DNA of 47,176 bases, from the NCBI GenBank assembly GCA_016744705.1, contig JADGDU010000009.1, positions 103,474-150,649 on the forward strand, written 5' to 3'. Origin of the DNA: Candidatus Krumholzibacteriia bacterium. GTDB lineage: Bacteria; Krumholzibacteriota; Krumholzibacteriia; LZORAL124-64-63. The notes under the pieces are model-generated. The model saw nothing but the letters and a program-made list of their open reading frames with translations. It ran no database searches and was not told where the DNA came from. A program made the position numbers and the translations under genes. Positions within the stretch are counted from its first letter, which is position 1. Each line of letters starts with the position of its first letter. Below are positions 16,396 through 24,940 of this stretch, in pieces.

Positions 16396-18870
16396 TCAGT
16401 CACCTTTAAGGAGAATCCGAGTGGCTCCAGCACCCCCACGTCCCCGACCGGCTTCCTCAAAGGAGGCGATGCGAGGATCTTTTTTCATCTGGGCATATAA
16501 GTGATCCCTCAAACGCCCCGTACCAAAACCATGAATCACCGAAACAATATCCAGCCCGGCAGGAATGGCCCGGTCAATCATCCGGTCCAATCGTTCCCAG
16601 CCTTCGGCCCCCGTTTCACCTCGAAGATCCAGTTCGTGGCTGGCCTCGGAAGCATCGCTCTGCCAAGACCAAATGCCTCTGCCGGCGGCAGGTTCTTCAC
16701 TGGAGTCGGCACTGTGCACCGGCCCCTCGGTGATTTCCTGGCCATCTTCCGTCAAGGGGATGACGGCTTCCCGCCCCAAAGTCAAGCGCAAGCCATCGGC
16801 CATGGCTGTCACTTTCTCCCCCCGCACTTCTGTCACCCGGCCCAGCATGCCCAGATGCGGGATGCGCACCCGCATGCCCACTTCCACTTCCACGGAGGCC
16901 TGGTTTGTTTCCACCGGGCCACTATCATCCATGCGTTTCTGTATCTTTTCGCCGATGCCATCGAGCCGGTCGCGAGCTGCTTTCACCACTCGCTTACCCG
17001 CCATACCCGATTTGATTTCACGCACGGCCGCCTCGATGGCCCGGCGGCCTTCAGCCATAAGCTGATCATTCTCTCGGCGGGTTCCTTCCAGAACCTCACG
17101 GCGTTCTTTTTTCAAACCCTTGAGCCGCTTCTCCAACTCACTGTCCAGGGCCTTCTGTTTTTCCACTGCCAACTTCAACTCGAGTTGTTCATGGGCCAAC
17201 TCTCCTGCCCGGCGATCCAGATCGCTGAGCAGCTGTTCGATCTGCACCCGTTCTTCACCCGCCATGTGCCTGGCACGCTCCAGCAAATCGGCGGGCAGGC
17301 CCATGCGCGCCGCGATATCGAAGGCGTGACTCGTGCCTGGGTCTCCCACCCGGAAGGTGTACAGGGGCAGCAAATCTTTTTCGTTATAATCCATGGCCGC
17401 ATTGACCATGTGCGGATGATCGTGAACGGCGGCTTTCAACAGGCCAAAATGGGTGCTGGCCAAAACCTGAGCCCCTTTTTCCACCAGCCTCTCCAGGACG
17501 GCATACGCCAAAGCGGTGCCCTCCTGAGGGTCGGTGCCGCTGCCAATTTCATCACACAAAACAAGGGTATCGGGGCCGGCGTGCTCTAGAAAATGCGCCA
17601 GTTGGCCCAGGTGGGCGGAAAAGCTACTCAACGCTTCGGCGATGGATTGGTCATCGCCCAGATCCACCATCAAATTGGTGATCAGAGGAAGGCGGGTATC
17701 TTGGCGGCCGGGCACATCCCAGCCACATTGCGCCATCAGGCAGAAAACGCCCACCGTTTTCAAGGCTACGGATTTTCCACCAGCATTGGGACCACTGATA
17801 ACCAAAGCCCGCCCGGCAGGAGGAATTTCCAGTTCCAGAGGGATCACCTGGGCGGCGCCCCGTTTGAGATCGCCTTCGCCTAGAGCTTCCATCAAGAGAG
17901 GGTGTCGTCCCCCGGATATGCGGACCGCTGCTCCAGCTTCCAGTTGGGGCCGGCTGCCTTTTACTTCCAGGCTCCATAGCAGATGGGCCCGCACCTGATC
18001 CAAGAGTAACATTACCTGGGCCGCTTCATGCATGGCATCGGAGGCCTGTTCCACGGCGCGGTTTAATTCAAAGATGATGCGCGCTTCTTCGGCGGCAATA
18101 TCCAGCCGGGTTTCCGTCAACTGATTGCTCAGACGAACCACACTGGCAGGTTCCACAAAAAGAGTGGCACCGGTGGTGGACCGATCGTGCACAATGCCGG
18201 CTATTTTCTGACTTTCACCAGAGCGCAGAGGCAGACAGAAACGATCACCACGCATGGTCACTTCGGTGCCTGTGGTCCAGCCTTTGGCCCGGGCCGAACC
18301 CATGACCGTACTCATTTCCTGACGCACGGCTCGCTCCTGGCCTCCTACAGACCGGCGCAGCTTGGCCAACAGTGGGCTGGCCCCATCCACGATGTGTCCA
18401 TCCAAATCCAGCGCCCGACGGATGGCACCACTGACGCCGCTGAAGGTGGCCATTTGCACAGCCGCTTCACCCCACAAAGGGCACCGCAGGCGGGCCTCCA
18501 GAAAATACTCTCTAAGCGCATCCAGATGCTCGGACACAGTGGCCAGATGAACCAGATCCGGTCCTTCATAACGCACGGGAGCGGTCATCTCCAGCAACTC
18601 CAGACCATCGCCCAAATTCATCAACGGCGGCCAATGACCCGACTGCCCAGTGGGCCTCAACTCATCGGTCAGGAGGTGTTGGAATGTGATGGCCTGCAGG
18701 TTGACAAAAGGTTGCACACTTTCAATGCCCCGGGCTGCTCTCTCGTTGCGGCAATGCCGAGCAATTTGAGAGGTGATGGCTTTCCATTCCAGAAGATGAG
18801 CAGCACGTTCAGCCAGCACCTCAGAGGTGCTGGCATGATCGTTGGCGATGCGTTGTAATAATTCGATCAT
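16396..18870 (-). CDS. mutS2: Endonuclease MutS2
   Basis: MutS2 is a MutS-related ATPase implicated in suppression of homologous recombination and in ribosome-collision rescue. The 824 residues have no mismatch-recognition domain. The core/lever helices come first, then the ABC-type ATPase with Walker A SGPNAGGKSVALKT (359-372), LVLCDEIGSGTDPQEGTAL and STHFGLLK. A coiled-coil and KOW-like segment follows, and the C-terminal Smr nuclease domain (about 750-824) shows LDLRG and the HGFGTGRLR motif. The ATG at 18870 lies 5 bp after cvpA and lacks a clear RBS, suggesting translational coupling. The length is slightly above the usual ~780. Confidence 0.93.
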   Translation of the reverse strand: MIELLQRIANDHASTSEVLAERAAHLLEWKAITSQIARHCRNERAARGIESVQPFVNLQAITFQHLLTDELRPTGQSGHWPPLMNLGDGLELLEMTAPVRYEGPDLVHLATVSEHLDALREYFLEARLRCPLWGEAAVQMATFSGVSGAIRRALDLDGHIVDGASPLLAKLRRSVGGQERAVRQEMSTVMGSARAKGWTTGTEVTMRGDRFCLPLRSGESQKIAGIVHDRSTTGATLFVEPASVVRLSNQLTETRLDIAAEEARIIFELNRAVEQASDAMHEAAQVMLLLDQVRAHLLWSLEVKGSRPQLEAGAAVRISGGRHPLLMEALGEGDLKRGAAQVIPLELEIPPAGRALVISGPNAGGKSVALKTVGVFCLMAQCGWDVPGRQDTRLPLITNLMVDLGDDQSIAEALSSFSAHLGQLAHFLEHAGPDTLVLCDEIGSGTDPQEGTALAYAVLERLVEKGAQVLASTHFGLLKAAVHDHPHMVNAAMDYNEKDLLPLYTFRVGDPGTSHAFDIAARMGLPADLLERARHMAGEERVQIEQLLSDLDRRAGELAHEQLELKLAVEKQKALDSELEKRLKGLKKERREVLEGTRRENDQLMAEGRRAIEAAVREIKSGMAGKRVVKAARDRLDGIGEKIQKRMDDSGPVETNQASVEVEVGMRVRIPHLGMLGRVTEVRGEKVTAMADGLRLTLGREAVIPLTEDGQEITEGPVHSADSSEEPAAGRGIWSWQSDASEASHELDLRGETGAEGWERLDRMIDRAIPAGLDIVSVIHGFGTGRLRDHLYAQMKKDPRIASFEEAGRGRGGAGATRILLKGD

Positions 18871-18875
18871 AGGTA

Positions 18876-19508
18876 TTAGTGGTCGATGGCGTCTTTGGCG
18901 GCTTCTTCCGCTTTCTTCATGGCTTCTTCGGCGGCCTGGTCCATCGCTTCCCCTGCTTTATCCTTGGCATCTCCCGCAACATCCTGAGCCTCATCCATCA
19001 CCCGGTCAAACATCTCGTCGGCTTTTTGGCCCCCCAGCTTGCGGGCAGCCTGGTAAAAAGTGGGTGCGGCATAATAGATGAATTGCCCCACCGACGATTC
19101 CTGATATTCGGATTTTACAGAGTCTCCTCCGGGCACATGGGAAATAGCCAACAGCACAACACTGGCCACAAAAACGCCCAGGGCCATGCCCACCACGGCG
19201 CCACCCAATTTATCGATCCAACCGAGGATAGTAAGGCTAATCATTTTAGAGATCAACGTTGCCAGCAGACGGCTGATCAAAAGCCCCGCAAAGAACAAGG
19301 CCGCCCACGTCACCAGCAGCGCCGTGCCTTCCGGGACATTGGTTTGCTCCATCATCCATGGATTGACCGCCGTGGCAAAACGAGCCGTCAGGATGAGGGA
19401 GGCAAAAACGCCCAGAATTTCGAGGACCCGTTTGACGACGCCATCGCGATATCCCATGATGCCGAACAATGCGATAAAGGGCAACGGTATGATCACTGCA
19501 AGATTCAT
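18876..19508 (-). CDS. cvpA: CvpA-family membrane protein with charged C-terminal tail
   Basis: CvpA (colicin V production) family inner-membrane proteins have four hydrophobic segments, here near residues 3-20, 30-48, 62-85 and 98-122. The conserved D-G near GYRDGVVKR and the G-W-I-D-K-L-G-G-A-V-V-G-M stretch are present. After residue ~165 there is an Ala/Glu/Lys/Asp-rich tail with 11-residue-like periodicity (e.g. DVAGDAKDKAGEAMDQAAEE), likely an amphipathic helix in the cytoplasm; this is beyond the usual core. I chose ATG 19508; a TTG two codons earlier overlaps the yqeY stop. Function is uncertain in the family. Confidence 0.82.
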   Translation of the reverse strand: MNLAVIIPLPFIALFGIMGYRDGVVKRVLEILGVFASLILTARFATAVNPWMMEQTNVPEGTALLVTWAALFFAGLLISRLLATLISKMISLTILGWIDKLGGAVVGMALGVFVASVVLLAISHVPGGDSVKSEYQESSVGQFIYYAAPTFYQAARKLGGQKADEMFDRVMDEAQDVAGDAKDKAGEAMDQAAEEAMKKAEEAAKDAIDH

Positions 19509-19510
19509 GA

Positions 19511-19966
19511 TCAACCCAACAATGCTTTTTTGACCATGGCGCTTACTTTGCCACCATCGGCACGACCCGCCGTTTTAGGCATTACCAGCTTCATTACTTT
19601 TCCCATATCCTGGGGACCGGCAGCGCCGGCTTCGTCCACGCATCCGCGCACGATCTTTTCCAGATCCTCATCACTCATTTCGGCAGGCAGAAATTCGGAG
19701 ACAATTTTCATTTCCACTTCAGCGGCCTGGAGCAATTCTTCCCGGCCACCTTCGCCATAGCTCTTGATCTGGTCTTTGACCTTCCGGCCATAAGAAGTCA
19801 GAATTTTGACCACGTCGGCATCTTCCAATTCGCGGCGTTCGTCCACCTCGATTTGTTTGACGGCGGCCTGCATCATGCGCAGAACGCCCAGGCGGGGCTT
19901 GTCCTTGGCTTTCATGGCCGTGATGATTTCCGTTTTCAGACGTCCAGCAAGTTCACTCTTGGCCAC
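19511..19966 (-). CDS. yqeY: GatB/YqeY domain protein
   Basis: YqeY proteins resemble the C-terminal tRNA-binding domain of GatB and are usually found with rpsU, dnaG and rpoD; the role is not established. The 151 residues show KDKPRLGVLRMMQAAVKQIEVD, ILTSYGRKVKDQIKSY, the E-x-x-x-V-S-E-F-L-P-A-E-M-S-D-E-D-L motif and the closing DMGKVMKLVMP and ADGGKVSAMVKK. The GTG at 19966 is preferred because AAAGGTG lies 6 nt upstream and the product aligns with family N-termini. An ATG at 19987 (seven residues longer) has no RBS. It is the first gene of the yqeY-rpoD run. Confidence 0.88.
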   Translation of the reverse strand: MAKSELAGRLKTEIITAMKAKDKPRLGVLRMMQAAVKQIEVDERRELEDADVVKILTSYGRKVKDQIKSYGEGGREELLQAAEVEMKIVSEFLPAEMSDEDLEKIVRGCVDEAGAAGPQDMGKVMKLVMPKTAGRADGGKVSAMVKKALLG

Positions 19967-20041
19967 GATATTCACCTTTCGAGGCATTCATTTAGCAGTA
20001 ATGGGCCCCGAAATGGCCGGGGCGGAGTTTAATGTGAGTTT

Positions 20042-20070
20042 ATAAAAGACGAGCAAGGAAGTTCTGTCAA
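20042..20070 (-). promoter_or_regulatory. Promoter of the yqeY-cvpA-mutS2 operon
   Basis: On the minus strand a perfect -35 TTGACA (20070-20065) is followed 17 bp later by TTTTAT (20047-20042), inside AT-rich sequence, with TATAAA directly overlapping. It is the only good promoter in the 130-bp gap between rsmE and yqeY. Downstream the leader contains a GCCCCG/CGGGGC hairpin (20003-20022). Another non-terminator stem (GTTGTG/CACAAC, 20084-20102) lies upstream. Confidence 0.6.
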
Positions 20071-20117
20071 GGACCATGGGCGCGTTGTGAGAAAACCACA
20101 ACCGCCAGATGATCAGG

Positions 20118-20891
20118 TTAGACCAACCAAGCCTGGCGAACTCCCTGCAGTCCAGACAACGCGGAGGCCGCCGCAGTTTCAGCCCGCAAGATATGGGGCC
20201 CCAGAGTGATGGCCTGCAGACCGTGCTCCAAAAAGAGCCCCACTTCCGCTTCAGACCATCCACCTTCGGGACCGATCATGGCGGTGAGGCTTTCCGGCAG
20301 GGAGGCTGGCTTTTGGACCGCCAATTCCCACAAGGGCCGCGGCCTAACTTCCAACCCCAACTCTTCAGGAATAGCCCCAAATACCGCCAAGCCTCTTGGC
20401 TCAGCTTTCAAAAAGGATTCCACTGTCTGGACTTCTGAGATTTTGGGGAGAAAAGAACGCCCGCATTGCTTGATGGCAGTGCGCATAATCGTCTGCCATC
20501 TCTTTGGTTTCGTGTTTCCTGAACCTTTGACTACGTGCTCAGTTATCAAAGGCACTATCTGGTGAACTCCCAGCTCTACAGCCTTTTCCAGGGCCCATTC
20601 AAACCGTTTGGTTTTGATTATGGCTAAAGCCAGCACCAATTGTGGAGCCTTAAATTCCTCTTCGTCACGGGAGGCCGTCAATATTTCCAGGCTGGCTTTG
20701 CGCCGGTCCTGGGTCACAACCTGGGCGTCAAATCGGTGGCCCAGGCCATCAGTCAAAACCACTTCCTGCTGCCGCCCCCCCCGCAGCACTGTGCCCAGGT
20801 GGTGGCTTTCTTCACCGTCCAAAGTCACCACCTGGCCCACGGTGGGCAGGGAAACAGATTCGGGATCCAGATAAAAGTGCCGCACATTCAT
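20118..20891 (-). CDS. rsmE: 16S rRNA m3U1498 methyltransferase
   Basis: RsmE uses SAM to methylate U1498 of 16S rRNA. The 257-residue protein has an N-terminal PUA-like domain (RHFYLD at the start; ESHHLGTVLR at about 28-37) and a C-terminal SPOUT knot with KRFEWALEKAVELGV, RTAIKQCGRS, IGPEGGWSEAE and LGPHILRAETA, which form the cofactor site. The ATG at 20891 is placed almost on top of a GGGAG; a GTG two codons in has better spacing and may be the true start. It follows dnaJ by 11 bp, the common dnaJ-rsmE linkage. Confidence 0.94.
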   Translation of the reverse strand: MNVRHFYLDPESVSLPTVGQVVTLDGEESHHLGTVLRGGRQQEVVLTDGLGHRFDAQVVTQDRRKASLEILTASRDEEEFKAPQLVLALAIIKTKRFEWALEKAVELGVHQIVPLITEHVVKGSGNTKPKRWQTIMRTAIKQCGRSFLPKISEVQTVESFLKAEPRGLAVFGAIPEELGLEVRPRPLWELAVQKPASLPESLTAMIGPEGGWSEAEVGLFLEHGLQAITLGPHILRAETAAASALSGLQGVRQAWLV

Positions 20892-20902
20892 CTCCCGGTT
20901 GA

Positions 20903-22054
20903 TCAGTCGTACAAATGGCGACCAGGAGCCGGAATCCGGCCAGCCAGGGGCTCACGCACAGCTTCCAGTTTGGCTTTGGTGTCCTTGTCCAGCTTGTCGG
21001 GAGTCCAGGCCAGCACCCGCACGAGTTGGTCGCCGGTGCCTGGACGGTTCACATGAGGAATGCCTTTGCCCCGCATGCGGAAAACTTTGTGGGATTGGGT
21101 GCCCGCCGGAATTTTCAAGGCCACCTTGCCGGCTAAAGTCGGAACTTCAACCTTGGTGCCCAGAATGAGATCCACAGGAGAAATGGGCACATCAATGATC
21201 AGATCGTCGCCATGGCGCTCGAAAAGATCATTCTCTTCCACTTCAAAAACGACTCGCAGATGGCCGGCGGATGAACCTTGCTGCCCATGATCGCCCTTGC
21301 CCTGCAATTCCATGTAATTGCCGGAACTGACCCCCGCGGGAACCTTCACTTCCAGCATCTCTTCGCCCCGCACAGTGCCACTGCCGCGGCAGTTGCCACA
21401 GGGATTGCTTATGGTTTGCCCCTGGCCCTGGCATTTGGGACAAGCCACCTCAGTCATCATTTGGCCCAGGAGAGATTGGCGCACCTGCCGCACCCGGCCC
21501 ATGCCATTGCATTGAGCGCAAGTCACTGGCTTGCTGCCAGCGGCCGCACCACTGCCATCGCAACTGTCACAGGCAACCTGTTTGTTGACTTTAATCTTTT
21601 TGGTCACACCGGCCGCTGCATCCACCAAAGAAACTTTCAGAGAAATCTGCAGATCCCGGCCCCGGTGTTGAGCGCCACCGCCACCGCCGCCGAACATATC
21701 GCCAAATCCGCCACCACCGCCGCCGCCGCCCATGCCGAAGTTGCGCAGGAAAGATTCCAGGGCATCGTTCATGTCGACATTGAAACCACCTCCGGCGCCA
21801 CCATAGCCTCCGCCACCAAAGCCGCCGCCTTCTGGGGCGTGGCCAAACTGGTCAAACTGGGCCCGTTTCTGATCGTCTTTCAGAACTTCGTAGGCCTCGG
21901 TGGCTTCACGGAATCGTTCGGCAGCACCATCATCACCTGGATTTTTGTCCGGATGGTGCTTGATAGCCAATTTACGATAGGCCTTTTTGATTTCACTGAC
22001 AGAGGCACCTTTAGCAATGCCCAACACCTCGTAATAATCCCTTTTCGCGCTCAT
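20903..22054 (-). CDS. dnaJ: Chaperone DnaJ
   Basis: DnaJ stimulates the DnaK ATPase and presents unfolded clients. The 383 residues show the J domain with the HPD triad (HHPDKNPGD, about 34-42), a long Gly/Phe-rich linker (about 75-135, with runs of eight and six glycines), the four zinc motifs [24 protein letters not shown] and CGNCRGSG, and a C-terminal substrate-binding domain. It is a type I J-protein. ATG 22054 has AGAGGCAGGA immediately upstream. grpE precedes by 30 bp, and dnaK is not present between them. Confidence 0.96.
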   Translation of the reverse strand: MSAKRDYYEVLGIAKGASVSEIKKAYRKLAIKHHPDKNPGDDGAAERFREATEAYEVLKDDQKRAQFDQFGHAPEGGGFGGGGYGGAGGGFNVDMNDALESFLRNFGMGGGGGGGGFGDMFGGGGGGAQHRGRDLQISLKVSLVDAAAGVTKKIKVNKQVACDSCDGSGAAAGSKPVTCAQCNGMGRVRQVRQSLLGQMMTEVACPKCQGQGQTISNPCGNCRGSGTVRGEEMLEVKVPAGVSSGNYMELQGKGDHGQQGSSAGHLRVVFEVEENDLFERHGDDLIIDVPISPVDLILGTKVEVPTLAGKVALKIPAGTQSHKVFRMRGKGIPHVNRPGTGDQLVRVLAWTPDKLDKDTKAKLEAVREPLAGRIPAPGRHLYD

Positions 22055-22084
22055 TCCTGCCTCTTGTCTGGTTAGTAAAAATGC

Positions 22085-22687
22085 TTAACTGGATACAATG
22101 ACCCGTGCGGGTCGCAAGACCATTTCGCCCAATTTAAATCCCTGCTGGGCCACTTCAATGACCATGCCGGGCTCCACTCCCTCGCGGGGCAATTGGCCCA
22201 CCGCTTCATGCACGTTGGGATCAAATTCGCAGTCCACAACATCAATCAAAATGGCGCCGCGATCTTTCAAGGCACCCTGAAATTTCTGGAAAATCAATTC
22301 CACACCTTCGCGCAGCCCGCCGGCCTTGTTCTCGTCATCGGTGGCAGGCATGGATTGCAAGGCCCGTTCGAAATTATCGTAAACATCCAGGAATGAGCGC
22401 AAGGTCTCAGCCTGGGCAAAACGTCGGGCATCATTCACTTCCTTCCGAGAACGCTTGCGTACGTTATCGGTTTCAGCCACGGCGCGCATCCATTTGTCGT
22501 GAAAAACATCCCGCTCCAGAGTGAGTTGGTCTTCGGCGCTGAGTTCCGGCTTAGCGGGTTCATCCTCAACGACCTTGTCCGCCTCCTCATTCAACTCTTC
22601 ACTGGCTTCCTCGCTGGATTCTTCAACCACTTCTTCGTTTTCCAATTCTTCTTCGTTTTCCAATTCTTCTTCGCGGCTTTCGCTCAT
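22085..22687 (-). CDS. grpE: Nucleotide exchange factor GrpE
   Basis: GrpE releases ADP from DnaK. The 200 residues begin with a ~45-residue acidic tail built partly from a tandem hexapeptide (E/L/E/N-rich), then a long coiled coil, then the C-terminal beta-wing domain with GVELIFQKFQGALKDRGAI, FDPNVHEAVGQ and the hydrophobic VVAQ-like segment IEVAQQGFKLGEMVLRPARV. The ATG at 22687 has GGAAGG 10 nt upstream. It lies between hrcA (23 bp) and dnaJ (30 bp), a heat-shock operon. Confidence 0.95.
   Translation of the reverse strand: MSESREEELENEEELENEEVVEESSEEASEELNEEADKVVEDEPAKPELSAEDQLTLERDVFHDKWMRAVAETDNVRKRSRKEVNDARRFAQAETLRSFLDVYDNFERALQSMPATDDENKAGGLREGVELIFQKFQGALKDRGAILIDVVDCEFDPNVHEAVGQLPREGVEPGMVIEVAQQGFKLGEMVLRPARVIVSS
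22634..22669. repeat. 18-bp tandem repeat in the grpE 5' coding region
   Basis: Two copies of an 18-bp unit (TTCTTCTTCGTTTTCCAA on the plus strand, first copy incomplete at its edge) encode a doubled Glu-Glu-Leu-Glu-Asn-Glu segment near the GrpE N-terminus. It is in frame and probably varies in copy number between relatives. Confidence 0.55.
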
Positions 22688-22710
22688 CGTAAATCTGCCT
22701 TCCTATAGGT

Positions 22711-23748
22711 TCACCGGGTGATGTTCATCACCTGTTGCATGGCGTCAATTCCAAAAAATGCTCGTTGGTACCACATGCGTCGTGGCCCCAGAACAGCCAG
22801 CATCCCCTGCCGACCGTCCAAATCAAATCGTCCCGTCAGCATACTGAATTGCCGCAGTTCATCCAGAGGATTTTCCTGCCCAATCCACACGCCAATTCCG
22901 TCTTGGCTTTGCCCATCCAAACGGCCCATGGCATCGCGGATGGCGGAAGGCGATTCAATGAACCGCAGCAAAGCTTTCAAAGGTTCCGGGTTGCCAAATT
23001 CCGGTTCTTCCAGAACGTTGGCCACCCCTTCCAGCTGAACCTCACCCTGCTCTGTATCCTGAAAAAGATCTTTGCCCTGCTGCATCAAAAGAGATGCGCA
23101 CTGGGTGACAGGGGTGCGAACCAGATCAACCATCTCCAAAGCCCCCCCGCGTATCTCGGCAACCGTTCGACCAGCAACACGCTCAGTGATGAGTCGGCCG
23201 GCTTTCTGGATCACCCTTTCCGGTTGGGCCTGGGGTAACTCCACCATGCCGGTGCGCACCTGGCTGTTGTCCAGGATCACCACCATCAAAACCCGGGTGG
23301 ATGAGCGCGGATACAACTCCACTCGCTGGGCCCGCACATGATCGAGAGAGGGCCCTACGATGATGCTGATGTTGCAGGTCAACCGACTCAACAGCCGGGC
23401 CATGATGCCAATGCGGTCAGGGTGCCCCACGGACCGGTCCAAATCCCGGCGAGCTTCGCTGCACATGTCTTCCGGTATCACCCGGGTGCGCAAAGCCCAA
23501 CCACTGCGCAGACGATCCACAAATACCCGGTAACCCAGGTCAGTGGGGAAGCGTCCGGCCGAAGTGTGTGGCTGTTCCAGATACCCTTCATCCTCCAACA
23601 ATTTCATCTCGCTGCGGATGGTGGCAGAACTGACCGACGTATTCATCAAACGCGCAACCAGGCCCGAGCTTACAGCCCGTCCCGTTTCGATATTCAGACG
23701 CACCACGGCGTCGAGGATTTCCAGAGATCTCGCGTTGATGGTTTTCAT
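22711..23748 (-). CDS. hrcA: Heat-inducible transcriptional repressor HrcA
   Basis: HrcA represses chaperone genes by binding the CIRCE operator, with GroE as a folding partner. The 345-residue protein has the winged-helix N-terminus (INARSLEILDAVVRLNIETG, then SSGLVARL, SSATIRSEMKLLEDEGYLEQPHTSAGRFPTDLGYRVFVDRL as separate conserved blocks across residues 3-80), followed by the GAF-like dimerisation domain. ATG 23748 is chosen because MKTINAR matches family N-termini; the frame extends 11 codons further. A sigma-70-like promoter overlaps the hemW stop. No canonical CIRCE element is visible upstream. Confidence 0.93.
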   Translation of the reverse strand: MKTINARSLEILDAVVRLNIETGRAVSSGLVARLMNTSVSSATIRSEMKLLEDEGYLEQPHTSAGRFPTDLGYRVFVDRLRSGWALRTRVIPEDMCSEARRDLDRSVGHPDRIGIMARLLSRLTCNISIIVGPSLDHVRAQRVELYPRSSTRVLMVVILDNSQVRTGMVELPQAQPERVIQKAGRLITERVAGRTVAEIRGGALEMVDLVRTPVTQCASLLMQQGKDLFQDTEQGEVQLEGVANVLEEPEFGNPEPLKALLRFIESPSAIRDAMGRLDGQSQDGIGVWIGQENPLDELRQFSMLTGRFDLDGRQGMLAVLGPRRMWYQRAFFGIDAMQQVMNITR

Positions 23749-23785
23749 GTTCCGGCCATGGTCAGAAGTGGAGGTCAGCACCAGC

Positions 23786-23815
23786 GGGAAACAAGGTAAT
23801 CAATGGGGATTTAGA
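23786..23815 (-). promoter_or_regulatory. Candidate promoter of hrcA-grpE-dnaJ
   Basis: A perfect TTGACA -35 on the minus strand overlaps the hemW stop codon, and a weak TACCTT lies about 18 bp downstream. The text TTGACACTC resembles one half of a CIRCE site (TTAGCACTC), but the matching inverted half at the standard 9-bp spacing is missing. Coordinates are approximate to a few bases. Confidence 0.35.
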
Positions 23816-23818
23816 GTG

Positions 23819-24940
23819 TCAACCCACCAAGCGGGGTTGGACTTTTTCTTCGATGCCATCGATAACAAGAAAGCCCTTGGCTTTCAGCCTTAGAAACCCA
23901 TCCTGCACCACCCAATATCCTTCAGCCAAACCAGCATCCAAATCCAGGCAGCCTTCCTCCAGCCATTCCAAAGGCACTCCCTCCACCGTGCGCAAAGCCA
24001 GAATCAAACGTTCCAGAATGCGGGATTGGAGGTCCAGTGGGTCCACTGATTCTTCGGGAAGATCCCCATTTTCAACGGCTTGGCAATAATTCTCCAGATT
24101 TCGGATATTCCCGTAACGGCGTGGGCCATAACACCCATGGGCCGCCGGTCCCAACCCCAACCAGGGTTTGCGCCGCCAATAATTTCCATTGTGCCGACTC
24201 TCCGCACCTGGGCGGGAAAAGTTCGAAACTTCATATTGCCGGATGCCCCGGCCCTTCAGAAAATCCACAGCCGCCAAATAGAGTCTTTCAGTATGTTCAT
24301 CGGCCGGCAGACGCACTCGCCCGGCGCGAACCGCTTTTTCCAGGTGCGTGCCCTGGTGTAGCTCTAAAATGTACAGGGAGAAGTGCTGCACTCCCAGGCC
24401 CACAGCTTCGTCCAGCTCTGCCAGCAGGGAATCCTGTTTCAAACCAGGCCCTATGATCCAATCGGCGCTGACTCGTTCAAAGGAATGGCAGGCCAGCTTC
24501 AGCCCCTGCCGCGCCACATCCGGTTGGCAGGCCCGGCCTAAAAGCTTCAACACATCTGCGTCCAGACTTTGCACCCCCAGGCTGATCCGGTTGATGCCCG
24601 CATTCTGCCAGGCTCTAATCTTCTCTTGATCCAAAGACTCGGGGTTGGCCTCACAGGTGAATTCAAAATCTGGCGCCGCTGACAACTGCCCCACCGTTTG
24701 GTCCAATAGGCGCGCCATCAGCTCCGGCTCCAGCTCTGAGGGTGTGCCGCCTCCCACGTACACCGTCTCCAACAAGCGTCCACCTCTCACAGTGGGGCAA
24801 GCCTGCCGACGCAATTCAAACTCCCGCACCACGGCATCCACATAACGCGAGCGGACCATCGGTTGATGGTCCGCAGTGCGAGAAAAATGGCAATAAGAAC
24901 AAATGGACCCACAAAAAGGGACGTGGATGTACAGTCCCAT
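23819..24940 (-). CDS. hemW: Radical SAM heme chaperone HemW (HemN-like)
   Basis: HemW proteins are coproporphyrinogen III oxidase-like radical SAM enzymes that bind heme and lack the oxidase activity. The 373 residues begin with YIHVPFC and the cluster motif CGSICSYC (Cys10, Cys14, Cys17), then VYVGGGTPSEL, the family NPESL near FTCEANPESLD, and NRISLGVQS. The HemN-specific N-terminal extension is missing, and the third cysteine is followed by H-F, so HemW is favoured over HemN. The ATG at 24940 overlaps the lepB stop by one base. The lepA-(lepB)-hemW-hrcA order is widely conserved. Confidence 0.9.
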   Translation of the reverse strand: MGLYIHVPFCGSICSYCHFSRTADHQPMVRSRYVDAVVREFELRRQACPTVRGGRLLETVYVGGGTPSELEPELMARLLDQTVGQLSAAPDFEFTCEANPESLDQEKIRAWQNAGINRISLGVQSLDADVLKLLGRACQPDVARQGLKLACHSFERVSADWIIGPGLKQDSLLAELDEAVGLGVQHFSLYILELHQGTHLEKAVRAGRVRLPADEHTERLYLAAVDFLKGRGIRQYEVSNFSRPGAESRHNGNYWRRKPWLGLGPAAHGCYGPRRYGNIRNLENYCQAVENGDLPEESVDPLDLQSRILERLILALRTVEGVPLEWLEEGCLDLDAGLAEGYWVVQDGFLRLKAKGFLVIDGIEEKVQPRLVG

